Shown piece by piece: positions 10,428 through 18,546 of a DNA stretch of 64,000 bases. The DNA comes from VXNE01 sp965248075 (lineage in GTDB: Bacteria > Pseudomonadota > Gammaproteobacteria > Pseudomonadales > Azotimanducaceae): assembly GCA_965248075.1 (NCBI GenBank), contig CBDFIL010000003.1:1-64000 (forward strand), read 5' to 3'. Both the position numbers and the translations under genes were made by a program. The notes under the pieces are model-generated. The model saw nothing but the letters and a program-made list of their open reading frames with translations. It did not search any database and had not been told where the DNA came from. Every line of letters begins with the position of its first letter. Within the stretch, counting starts at the first letter, position 1.

Positions 10428-11561
10428 CTACTCCCCGACGACCGAGGCCAGCCGCTCGGTCGCGGCAGCGAAGTCCTCCATGAACTGGTAGACGACCGAA
10501 CGTACCGACAGGGTCTCGTTCATCAACCCGACGCCCTGCCCCACGTAGTAGTTGACGAGTTGCTTCGCTCCGTCGTGCTCCGACTCGGCAAGCTTGTTGA
10601 TCTTTCGGAACGCCGCACCCGCCAGTACGCCCTGCAGCGGCATGGGCAACGGCTCCGGGCAACCTTCGGCGGTCCAGGCGTCGGTCCAGGCCGAACGCAA
10701 CTGCCGGGTGTACTTGCCCGTGCGGCTCCTGGAGCGCACGGTCTGACGCGAGTTCGCCGCCAGCATCTTCTCCTTGACGACGGGCAGGGTTTCCGCCTCG
10801 GCCGTCGTCAGCCAGACGGACCCGGTCCACACCCCGTCGGCGCCCATGGCCATGCAGCCGGCCATCTGTCGGCCCGTCACGATGCCGCCGGCGGCGAGCA
10901 CCACCATGTCCGTGTCGCCGAGCGCTTCCAGCACCTCCGGCACCAGCACGAGCGTCGACACCTCGCCGCAGTGCCCGCCGGCTTCCGTCCCGGCCACGAT
11001 GACCACGTCGACGCCCGCCTCGGCGTGCTTGATCACGTGCTCCCGCGCACCGGCCAGCGCACCCACGGCGACGCCCGCCTCGCGGGCCCGGGACATCATG
11101 AAATCCGGCGGCACGCCAAGGGCGTTCACCACCATCCTGATCGGGTGCGAAAAGGCGACGTCGAGAATGGGGCCCGCCCCGGATTCGCGCATGTTGTCGC
11201 CCACGCCGTCGCGCACCACCTCGTCCCAGAGGCCCGACGTATCGATGTCGTGATTGGCGAGGAGACTCTCGATGTAGCGCTTGTGCTCGAGGGGAATCCG
11301 GTCTTCGAGTTCCTCGCGGGTCAGCCCGCGCTCCTTGCTGTCCATGCTCGTGGGGACGAGCAGGTCGACGCCGTATGGCTTGCCGCCTACGTGTTCGTCG
11401 ATCCAGTCGAGCTCGATCTCGAGCGTTTCGGGGGTGTGGCCGGCAGCGCCGAGCACGCCGAAACCCCCTGCGCTGCTGACGCCGGCCACGACGTCGCGGC
11501 AGTGGCTGAAGGCGAACAGCGGAAAGTCGATGCCGAGCAGCGCGCATGCCTTCGAGTTCAT
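10428..11561 (-). CDS. Nitronate monooxygenase-family flavin oxidoreductase
   Basis: A 377-residue FMN-binding TIM-barrel protein of the 2-nitropropane dioxygenase / nitronate monooxygenase group. It has the N-terminal CALLGIDFPLFAFS start, VVIVAGTEAGGHCGEVST as the conserved His-containing loop, and a phosphate-binding stretch with VVLAAGGIVTGRQMAGCMA. Members oxidise nitronates or act as enoyl reductases, so the substrate is not fixed. It converges on the upstream PQQ dehydrogenase with an 11-bp gap. Confidence 0.82.
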   Translation of the reverse strand: MNSKACALLGIDFPLFAFSHCRDVVAGVSSAGGFGVLGAAGHTPETLEIELDWIDEHVGGKPYGVDLLVPTSMDSKERGLTREELEDRIPLEHKRYIESLLANHDIDTSGLWDEVVRDGVGDNMRESGAGPILDVAFSHPIRMVVNALGVPPDFMMSRAREAGVAVGALAGAREHVIKHAEAGVDVVIVAGTEAGGHCGEVSTLVLVPEVLEALGDTDMVVLAAGGIVTGRQMAGCMAMGADGVWTGSVWLTTAEAETLPVVKEKMLAANSRQTVRSRSRTGKYTRQLRSAWTDAWTAEGCPEPLPMPLQGVLAGAAFRKINKLAESEHDGAKQLVNYYVGQGVGLMNETLSVRSVVYQFMEDFAAATERLASVVGE

Positions 11562-11716
11562 GCAAGGTCTCCTGTCGATGCGTCCGGTTAACGTACCACG
11601 GGGGCTCTCCTGAGATCAGGCCGCGGCGCGCCGCCACGTTCAGGCGAGGCGTCTGCTGCTTGTCTGCCGGCGCGCACCCGCGCTATCGTTCGACGGCCCT
11701 GTGCTTGGACTTCCGA

Positions 11717-13513
11717 ATGGAGGAATACGCCATCGATACGACGCGATCTCGCCAGCCCCACCCGCAATACCTCGGGGCCGATGTCGCCTCGACGTCCCGG
11801 CATCGTCGTCTGCTCCGTGCCACGGCGGCGGCCCGGAGCATCGTTTCCGTGGTCCTCCTTGCCCTCGTCGTGGCGGCCTGCGGCGGCGGAGGCGGAGGCA
11901 GCGGTCCGCCGCCGCAACCCGCGCCCGCGCCGACGGACACGGACAACGACGGGACGCCGGACACGACGGATACCGACGACGACGGGGATGGCGTCGCCGA
12001 CACGGACGACGCATTCCCGCTCGATGCGGACCGTACCGTCGACCCCGATGTCTTCGCGGACGTGAGCAACTACGCCGCCTCCTGCGCGGCGCCCCGCACC
12101 GGGACGGACGAAGACGGCCGGGCGTTCGGCGACCGGCAGGGATCGGCGCGGGACGAAAAGCTCTGGCTGCGTTCCTGGAGCAACGACCTCTACCTCTGGT
12201 ACGACGAGATCGAGGATGTCGACCCGGTGGGCTACCCGGTGCTCGACTACTTCGAAGAGCTGCGTACGTTCGAGCGCACCCCGTCCGGCAACTACAAGGA
12301 CCGGTTTCACTTTACCTACGTCACCGAAGACTGGCGCCGCCTGGCCCAATCCGGCGTCTCGGCGGGCTACGGAGCCGAGTGGACCCTGCTCTCGAGCAGC
12401 CCACCGCGGGAAGTGGCCGTCGCCTTCACGGAACCGGACTCGCCGGCCACCGACGCGGGTCTCGCACGCGGCGCGCGCGTCATTGCCATCGACGGCGTGG
12501 ACATGGAGACGGGCAGCGACACCGACACGCTCAATGCGGGGCTATACCCGAGTGGGGTCGGGGAATCCCACGAATTCGTGGTCCGCGATCTCGGCGCGAC
12601 CGAGACGCGCACCCTCACGCTGACGGCGGCGGAGGTCGCCGCGCAACCCGTGCAGCACGTCCAGACCCTGGAGACGGACTCCGGGCCGGTGGGTTACATG
12701 TTGTTCACCACCCACCTCGCGCCGGCGGAAGCCCAACTGGTCGACGCGATGCGGCAGTTCGAGACGGATGCCGTCACGGACCTCGTCGTGGACCTGCGCT
12801 ACAACGGTGGCGGCTACCTCGACATCGCCAACCAACTGGCCTTCATGATCGCGGGACCCGCAGCGGCCGGCGGGAGAACCTTCGACGAGCTGCGTTTCAA
12901 CGACAAGCACACGACCTTCAACCCGGTGACGGGCGACGCGCTGACGCCCACACCGTTTCACCAGACGACGCTCGGCTTCTCCGACGGGCTCGCGGCCGAT
13001 CAGGCGCTGCCGACGGTGAATCTCGAGCGCGTCTATGTGCTGACGACCGCGGACACCTGCTCGGCGAGCGAAGCCATCATCAACGGTCTGCGCGGCATCG
13101 ACGTCGAGGTCATCCAGGTAGGCACGACCACCTGCGGCAAGCCGTTCGGCTTCTATCCCGAGGACAACTGCGGCACGACCTACTTCACGATCCAGTTCCA
13201 GAGTGTCAACGCCAAGGGCTTCGGCGAGTATCCCGACGGGTTCTCACCGGCGAATCTCGGCCGCATCGAGGGCGTCGAGGTACCGGGCTGCGCAGTGGCC
13301 GACGACTTCGACCACTTCCTCGGCTCGGACGACGAGGCGATACTCGCCGCGGCGCTGGAGCACCGGGCGACGGGGACATGTCCGGCGCCCTCGGGAGTCC
13401 CGCCGCGTGCCGTCTACGCTCCCCTGCTTGCGGGCGAGACCGGCGCAGCGGAAGGCGACCACCTGTCCGCTCCTGCCCGGCTGCGTGGCGCGTGGATGCA
13501 ACCCCGCGAGTAG
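11717..13513 (+). CDS. S41-family serine peptidase lipoprotein with calcium-binding repeats
   Basis: A 598-residue cell-envelope protein. A signal segment ends in a lipobox (VVLLALVVAACG), followed by a Gly-rich linker and a short run of thrombospondin-type-3-like Asp-rich calcium motifs (DTDNDGTPDTTDTDDDGDG). A PDZ-like region includes GLARGARVIAIDGVDMETG. The S41 (C-terminal processing peptidase) core shows LVVDLRYNGGG, the nucleophile serine in DTCSASEAIINGLRG, and the general-base lysine in VGTTTCGKPFG. The protease call is strong. The ATG at 11717 gives a long signal region, and an internal start nearer the hydrophobic stretch is possible. Confidence 0.85.
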   Translation: MEEYAIDTTRSRQPHPQYLGADVASTSRHRRLLRATAAARSIVSVVLLALVVAACGGGGGGSGPPPQPAPAPTDTDNDGTPDTTDTDDDGDGVADTDDAFPLDADRTVDPDVFADVSNYAASCAAPRTGTDEDGRAFGDRQGSARDEKLWLRSWSNDLYLWYDEIEDVDPVGYPVLDYFEELRTFERTPSGNYKDRFHFTYVTEDWRRLAQSGVSAGYGAEWTLLSSSPPREVAVAFTEPDSPATDAGLARGARVIAIDGVDMETGSDTDTLNAGLYPSGVGESHEFVVRDLGATETRTLTLTAAEVAAQPVQHVQTLETDSGPVGYMLFTTHLAPAEAQLVDAMRQFETDAVTDLVVDLRYNGGGYLDIANQLAFMIAGPAAAGGRTFDELRFNDKHTTFNPVTGDALTPTPFHQTTLGFSDGLAADQALPTVNLERVYVLTTADTCSASEAIINGLRGIDVEVIQVGTTTCGKPFGFYPEDNCGTTYFTIQFQSVNAKGFGEYPDGFSPANLGRIEGVEVPGCAVADDFDHFLGSDDEAILAAALEHRATGTCPAPSGVPPRAVYAPLLAGETGAAEGDHLSAPARLRGAWMQPRE

Positions 13514-13578
13514 GGACTCGGACACCCTTTGTCTCGGCCGCCGTTCGCTGCATAATGCGCCGCGTGTCGGGCAACAAA

Positions 13579-13628
13579 TAAGGAGGTGATCTGTGATATC
13601 TACGGTTGAGGAGAGGCTGAACACGTAA
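13579..13628 (+). CDS. Eleven-codon leader-like ORF with an exceptionally complete Shine-Dalgarno site
   Basis: TAAGGAGGTGATC (13579-13591) complements the universally conserved 16S 3' tail almost end to end, and a GTG lies six bases beyond the AGGAGG core. The ORF reads VISTVEERLNT and stops at 13626-13628. The STVEER part equals the usual start of acyl carrier protein, so it may be a truncated acpP; alternatively it is a leader peptide. A CATAAT-like -10 lies at 13550-13555. The ORF is directly followed by an RNA fold and a terminator-like hairpin. Confidence 0.4.
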
Positions 13629-13640
13629 GCCCTCGGCAAG

Positions 13641-13688
13641 CGGATTCGGCTGGGGTGCGACCGCGAGGTCGGGCCAGCTCCTAATCCG
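13641..13688 (+). ncRNA. Nested stem structure after the small ORF
   Basis: Three nested stems are readable. CGGATT (13641-13646) pairs with AATCCG (13683-13688), GCTGG (13649-13653) pairs with CCAGC (13674-13678), and CGACC (13658-13662) pairs with GGTCG (13667-13671) around a GCGA tetraloop of the GNRA class. The arrangement suggests a folded RNA element. It does not match a riboswitch class I can name. Confidence 0.35.
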
Positions 13689-13720
13689 GGGTGAGGGCGC
13701 CCGTCAGGGCGCCCTCACCC
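13689..13720. terminator. Perfect 14-bp terminator-like hairpin
   Basis: GGGTGAGGGCGCCC (13689-13702) and GGGCGCCCTCACCC (13707-13720) form a perfect 14-bp stem around a GTCA loop. No U-tract follows on either strand, so classical intrinsic termination is uncertain. It separates the small leader-like locus from an acyl-CoA synthetase remnant and could serve both directions. Confidence 0.5.
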
Positions 13721-13769
13721 AACTGTAGCGTCTCGTAGCGTCCAACCCTCGCGCTCCCGCTGCATCCCC

Positions 13770-13990
13770 TCAGGAAACACGTCGGTCGTGCCCTTCCCAC
13801 CAGGGCTCCCGCAGGACCGTCTTCAGGATCTTCCCCGACGGATTGCGGGGAATCTCCGCCATCCACTCCACCGAGGTCGGGCACTTGTAGCCGGCGAGGT
13901 TCGCCCGGCAGTACTCCATCACGCTGCGTTCGTCGAGACGGGTATCCGTCCGCGTCACGATCGCCTTCACGGTCTCGCCCCACCGCGTCG
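13770..13990 (-). pseudogene. Acyl-CoA synthetase (AMP-binding enzyme) C-terminal remnant
   Basis: About 66 codons remain of the C-terminal domain of an ANL-superfamily acyl-CoA ligase: VKAIVTRTD, the AGYKCPTSVEWM stretch and PRNPSGKILKTVLRE, which contains the catalytic lysine of the A10 motif. The N-terminal adenylation domain is absent. Just upstream on the same strand the frame breaks and gives unrelated residues. It is a gene fragment left by deletion. Confidence 0.75.
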
Positions 13991-14110
13991 GCCAGATTGT
14001 CGACGGACACGGCTACCTCCATGGGTCAATCGTGCGCGGCGTTGTATACCATATCGGCCATTCCGTGAAGCTCGTTCACGGCAACCACCCAGGGAAGCAG
14101 GAGAACGTCG

Positions 14111-15037
14111 ATGAAGCTCGCAGTCGAATTTCCAAGCGTCGCGTATCGGGAAGGCGGCGCCGGCGTGGTGCGGCTCGCGCAGGGCATCGAGGAGATCGGG
14201 TACGACCAGCTCGACATGTTCGACCACGTCATCATGGGATTTCCCACCGAGACGCGCGAGGCGCCGATCTATCCGCCGAAGATGCCGATCATGGAAGCGC
14301 TCATGACCCTGAGCTTCGTGGCTTCGGCCACTTCCCGCATCGGTCTCGGCACCGAGGTGCTCGTGCTCCCGCAACGCCAGCCGGTCCTCGTCGCCAAGCA
14401 GGTGGCGACGCTCGACACGCTGTCGGGCGGGCGCGTGCGGCTCGGTGTGGGGGTCGGCTGGCAGGAGTCCGAATACGACGCGCTGGAAGAGCCCTTCGGC
14501 AACCGGGGCAAGCGCATGGACGAAGCCATCGAGTTGATGCGCGCCTACTGGGGCGACGAACGGATCGACTACACGGGCGCACACTACTCCTCGACGGCCA
14601 TGGCCATGGAGCCGAAGCCACCGCAGGGGCGCGACCTCCCGGTATGGGTCGGCGGCACCGTCGAGCGGGCATTGCGCAGGGTCGGCGAACTCGGCGACGG
14701 CTGGCTTGCCAACGCCATCGCGGATGCGGCGGTCGCGCAAAAGTGTCGCGACAAGATCAGCCGCTATGCCGAAGCCGCGGGACGCGACCCGGACGCCATC
14801 GGCTACCAGCAGATGCTGGGCCTGCCGCCGCGGGACGCCACCGGCAAGGCGTTCTACGCGGACCGCGATCAGGTCGTGCGCCGCGCCGTCGAAGTCGCGG
14901 AGACGGGCTTCGGGTGGTGTGCCCTGAACGCGACCGCGATCTTCCAGGCGGGTTTCCGCAGCATCGACGCGATGCTCGACACCCTCGGGACGCTGCACGA
15001 CGCGATTCGTTCGGAAACGGGCCCGTCCGACGCGTAG
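14111..15037 (+). CDS. LLM-class (luciferase-like) flavin/F420-dependent oxidoreductase
   Basis: A 308-residue TIM-barrel oxidoreductase. The diagnostic pattern ATSRIGLGTEVLVLPQRQPV, then KQVATLDTLSGGRVRLGVG and GWQESEYDALEEPF, places it in the bacterial luciferase / F420-dependent LLM family. PVWVGGTVERALRRVGELGD gives the later phosphate-binding strand. The ATG at 14111 has an AGGAGA site 7 bases upstream. The cofactor (FMN or F420) cannot be decided from sequence alone. A second, broken member of the same superfamily lies at 20907-21682. Confidence 0.87.
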   Translation: MKLAVEFPSVAYREGGAGVVRLAQGIEEIGYDQLDMFDHVIMGFPTETREAPIYPPKMPIMEALMTLSFVASATSRIGLGTEVLVLPQRQPVLVAKQVATLDTLSGGRVRLGVGVGWQESEYDALEEPFGNRGKRMDEAIELMRAYWGDERIDYTGAHYSSTAMAMEPKPPQGRDLPVWVGGTVERALRRVGELGDGWLANAIADAAVAQKCRDKISRYAEAAGRDPDAIGYQQMLGLPPRDATGKAFYADRDQVVRRAVEVAETGFGWCALNATAIFQAGFRSIDAMLDTLGTLHDAIRSETGPSDA

Positions 15038-15065
15038 GCCGCCCGGCCCGGCGGACGGGTCGCGG

Positions 15066-16082
15066 TCACATGGAGTAGAGCGTGACGAACAGCGCCAGGA
15101 CGAATCCCGGTACGAGCAACACCGCGTAGGCGACCAACGACAGCCACCACTTCACCGCCGTCAGGAAGAAGCCGTCGCCGTAGTAGCGTCGCAGTGCGAT
15201 GTAGTAATAGCCGAGCAGTCCAAGCGTGAGCAGGCTGCCCACCGCATCCGCGGCCGGCGCCTCGGGCAGCAGCATCAGGACGGTGAAGACGGCGAACGCC
15301 ACGGTGTGCACATGGATACCGAAGACGAGGTGCTCGACGTAGAATCGCCGCCGGCGCCGGTAAAAGACGGCCAGCAGCAGCGCGTAGACCGGTAGCGTGA
15401 CGAACATGGCGATGGGCAGGTTGTCCACGAGCCGCTCGACCGCTAGCACCGGCTCGTGCATGACGTCGATGACCTGTACCGCCAGGAACCGGTCGAATCC
15501 GTCGAGCACGAACCCGTCGCCCGCGGCCGCGAGCGCTTTCGCAGACTCGTAGATCACGATCTTCAGGTAGGGCCGCCCCGGATGCGCGACTATCTCGTCG
15601 ATCTTGCGTCGCTGCTCGGCGGGCAGCATCGCCTTGAGCACCTCGACATCCGCCCCTTCGCTGGCGCGGTCCAGCTCGACGTCCGCCTCGCCCCAGCGTT
15701 CCGCCGGGGGACGAAAGTCGGTGGTGACCGACAGCACGAAGAAGAAGACGAGGCTCACGAAGAGATAGAAGCGGATCGGCGACGAGTAGCTCGCACGGCG
15801 ATTGCGCGAGAACTCCGCGGACAGCTCTCCCGGCCGCAGAAGCATGAGCTTCACGGTACGCAGGAAGCGCGAGTCGAGTTCCAGAGTCTCCCGAACGAAC
15901 TCCCCGAGCATGAGGGGCAGCGAGCGTATGTAGTCCCGGTCGTTCTGACCGCAGCGCGCGCAATACCGGTCGGCCCGCGGGTGGCCGCAGTTCGGACAGT
16001 CCGCGAAGGTCGCGCCAGTGGCTGTCCCCTTCCCGGGGGGCTCCGGTCCCCCGCTCGTCCCCCCCTGGCTGTCGGGCGTCAC
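15066..16082 (-). CDS. DUF3667-type membrane protein with zinc ribbon
   Basis: A 338-residue membrane protein of unknown function. Near the N-terminus is a zinc-ribbon pair (CPNCG and CARCGQ) followed by a basic stretch and several hydrophobic segments (FYLFVSLVFFFVLSV, IAMFVTLPVYALLLAVFY, TVAFAVFTVLMLL, WWLSLVAYAVLLVPGFVLAL). This architecture matches the DUF3667 family. The GTG start at 16082 overlaps the stop of the upstream PQQ dehydrogenase gene by 4 bp, so the two are coupled and it may support that system. Confidence 0.75.
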   Translation of the reverse strand: MTPDSQGGTSGGPEPPGKGTATGATFADCPNCGHPRADRYCARCGQNDRDYIRSLPLMLGEFVRETLELDSRFLRTVKLMLLRPGELSAEFSRNRRASYSSPIRFYLFVSLVFFFVLSVTTDFRPPAERWGEADVELDRASEGADVEVLKAMLPAEQRRKIDEIVAHPGRPYLKIVIYESAKALAAAGDGFVLDGFDRFLAVQVIDVMHEPVLAVERLVDNLPIAMFVTLPVYALLLAVFYRRRRRFYVEHLVFGIHVHTVAFAVFTVLMLLPEAPAADAVGSLLTLGLLGYYYIALRRYYGDGFFLTAVKWWLSLVAYAVLLVPGFVLALFVTLYSM

Positions 16083-18295
16083 GTCTGGCCGGCCGCCTCG
16101 CCCGCTGCCTCGAGCGCTGCTTCGCGGGCCTTGTTGGCGCGCGTAATGACGTACTGCTGAATGCGGTCGACGTCCGCCGCATCGAGCACATCGGCGAAGG
16201 ACGCCATGCCGTTGTCGTTCAGGGTGCCGCCGAGCACGATGGCCTCGAACGTGCCGTGCGTTTCGGCACTCATCAAGCGCAGGTCCGGGATGGCGCCGGC
16301 GGACAGCAGCCCGATGCCGTGACAGCCCGAGCACAGTTCGTGGTAGAGCACGTCGCCGCGGTCGATGTCCTGCGCGGACGCGGTGACCGGCGGCTGTTCC
16401 CCGATCGTCCAGTCCCGCTCAGGCGGCACGGGCAGCTCGACATCGCCGCCGAGCGCGAACACGACCACCCGCGCATGGCTGCCGTACCTGTGCGTTGCGG
16501 TGTCGGCCACGTTGATCGAGCCGGCGCCGGTCATGACCGCAACGTACTGCACGCCATCGACGTCGTAGGTCATCGTGGGGCCGACGATGGACGTCCAGGT
16601 GTCCTGCTGCCAGAGGAGGCTGCCGTCGTCCGTGCTGCGAGCGGAGACCTTGCCCATCGCGTCACCCTGGAACACGAGCCCCGCCGCCGTCGCCACGACA
16701 CCGCCGTTCCAGGCCTGCTCCTGCTCGACGGCCCACGCGGTCTCCCCGCTCAACGGGTCGAAGGCGATCAGGAAACCCTCGGGCACCGGCGGATCTTCCC
16801 ACGCCTCGAGCAGCTGGTTGAGCCGCCCGTACTCGACGCCGAGGTTCGTCATGCCTTCACGGCGCTTGTACACCCCGGTCTTCTGATACTCCTCCGGCAT
16901 GGCGTACAGGAACGGCAGATCGTGAGTGGTGAGATACATGAGTCCGCGCGCGCCGTCCCACGACATGGCATGCCAGTTGTGCGCGCCCGCGGCGCCCGGA
17001 TGGACGAACTGCGGGTTCTCGTCATAGGCCACGTCCGGGTTCTCTACCGGGCGGCCCGATACGAGGTCAACGTGTGTCGCCCAAGTCACCGTCCCATACG
17101 GGTGCGCCCGCAGCAGCTTGCCGTCGCTGCGGTCGATCACGTAGAAAAAGCCGTTCTTGGGCGCCTGCATCAGCACCTTGCGCATCTCGCCGTCCACCTC
17201 GAGGTCCGCGAGCGTCATGTCCTGCACGGCCGTGTAGTCCCAGTTGTCGCCCGGGGTGGTCTGGTAGTACCACTGCATGACGCCGGTGTCCGCGTCCACG
17301 GCGACGATGGCCGCGAGGAACAGGTTGTCGCCGCCGCCCGGCGAGCGGATCACCCGCGTCCACGGCGAACCGTTGCCCACACCAAGGTAGACGTTGTTGA
17401 AGTCCGGGTCGTAAACGATTGAATTCCAGACCGTTCCACCCCCGCCTATCTCCCACCACTCGCCGCCTTTCCAGGTATCGGCGGCCATCTCCAGCTCCGG
17501 GTGCTCGAACGGCAGCGACGGGTCGCCCGGCACCGTGAAGAACCGCCACGCCGGCGCGCCGGTCTCGGCGTCGTACGCGGTCACGTACCCGCGCACGCCG
17601 AACTCGGCGCCGCCGTTGCCGATGTAGACCTTGCCCGCCGCCGCCCGGGGCGCGCCGGTGATGGTGTAGTTGCGGGAACGGTCGATGACGGTATCGACCT
17701 CCCACACCTCGGCGCCGCTGGCGGCATCGAGGGCGATCAACCGTCCGTCGAGGGTGGCGACGTAGACGCGGCCGCGGTACACCGCCAGACCCCGGCTGAT
17801 GACTCCGCAGCAGGCCTCACGGGCGGTCTCCCCCGGCACCTCGGGATCGTACGACCAGACTTCCTCGCCCGTGGCGGCGTCGAGGGCATAGGTGATGTTC
17901 CACGGGGTCGTCGCGTACATCACGCCGTCCACAACCAGCGGGGTCGCCTCGACGGGATGCAGCGTGCCGAAATCCCTGTACCAGGCAATGCCGAGGTCGG
18001 CGACGTTCTCGCGGTTGACCTGCGTGAGTGGTGAGAACCGCTGTTCCTCGTAGGTACGCCCGTAGGTGAGCCAGGCGCCCGGCTCGTCTGTCTCGACGTT
18101 GGCGATGCGGGCGTCGTCCACCATGGCCACCGTAGGCGCCGGCCCAGCGGCGTCTCCCGTGGCATCCGGGGCCTCGTCCGGCACGGGAGGCCCGTCCTCC
18201 CCCACGAGGAATAGCAGGACGGCAACGGCGACGACGGCCACGATACCAATCACGGCGCCCCGCGCGGCCCCGACCTGTACTCTCGGTGCTCCCAT
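16079..18295 (-). CDS. PQQ-dependent quinohaemoprotein dehydrogenase, membrane-anchored paralogue
   Basis: A 738-residue paralogue of the enzyme at 8203-10416, with PQQ propeller and C-terminal cytochrome c (CSGCH). It keeps the vicinal cysteine pair (EACCGVISRGLAV), SPGGGDNLFLAAIVAVD, TTPGDNWDYT and APKNGFFYVIDRSDG. Here the N-terminus is an uncleaved-looking hydrophobic helix (GIVAVVAVAVLLFLV) rather than a lipobox. The ATG at 18295 follows a strong GGAGGAGGGG site. It shares an operon with the DUF3667 protein and is divergent from an MFS carrier. It probably oxidises an alcohol in the periplasm. Confidence 0.88.
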   Translation of the reverse strand: MGAPRVQVGAARGAVIGIVAVVAVAVLLFLVGEDGPPVPDEAPDATGDAAGPAPTVAMVDDARIANVETDEPGAWLTYGRTYEEQRFSPLTQVNRENVADLGIAWYRDFGTLHPVEATPLVVDGVMYATTPWNITYALDAATGEEVWSYDPEVPGETAREACCGVISRGLAVYRGRVYVATLDGRLIALDAASGAEVWEVDTVIDRSRNYTITGAPRAAAGKVYIGNGGAEFGVRGYVTAYDAETGAPAWRFFTVPGDPSLPFEHPELEMAADTWKGGEWWEIGGGGTVWNSIVYDPDFNNVYLGVGNGSPWTRVIRSPGGGDNLFLAAIVAVDADTGVMQWYYQTTPGDNWDYTAVQDMTLADLEVDGEMRKVLMQAPKNGFFYVIDRSDGKLLRAHPYGTVTWATHVDLVSGRPVENPDVAYDENPQFVHPGAAGAHNWHAMSWDGARGLMYLTTHDLPFLYAMPEEYQKTGVYKRREGMTNLGVEYGRLNQLLEAWEDPPVPEGFLIAFDPLSGETAWAVEQEQAWNGGVVATAAGLVFQGDAMGKVSARSTDDGSLLWQQDTWTSIVGPTMTYDVDGVQYVAVMTGAGSINVADTATHRYGSHARVVVFALGGDVELPVPPERDWTIGEQPPVTASAQDIDRGDVLYHELCSGCHGIGLLSAGAIPDLRLMSAETHGTFEAIVLGGTLNDNGMASFADVLDAADVDRIQQYVITRANKAREAALEAAGEAAGQT

Positions 18296-18339
18296 GAATC
18301 CCCTCCTCCAGACGCACGCAGTTGTCGTCACGAAACATA

Positions 18340-18397
18340 CCACCACCGCGGCGTGTGGTGGCGCACGGGGCCTCCCTCCCGCCACCGCGCGCGGTGG
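18340..18397. promoter_or_regulatory. Two palindromes in a divergent promoter region
   Basis: Between the PQQ dehydrogenase gene (leftward) and the MFS gene (rightward), CCACCAC/GTGGTGG form an inverted repeat (18340-18346 and 18355-18361). A perfect 16-bp palindrome, CCACCGCGCGCGGTGG, lies at 18382-18397. Their shared CCACC core and central position suggest a common regulator's operators for both genes. No -10/-35 pair was assigned. Confidence 0.35.
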
Positions 18398-18546
18398 AAG
18401 AAGACACCGGGTGTTCGAGCAGGCGCGTCCGGTTAGGCTTCAGGCGAGCGCGGCCTGACCGCGCACGCGCGTCTGGAGAGGATCAGGCTGAGCGGCGGAC
18501 GGCGCCAACGGCGCCCTCGCTTTGCCGCCTGGAGGGACACACGCAC

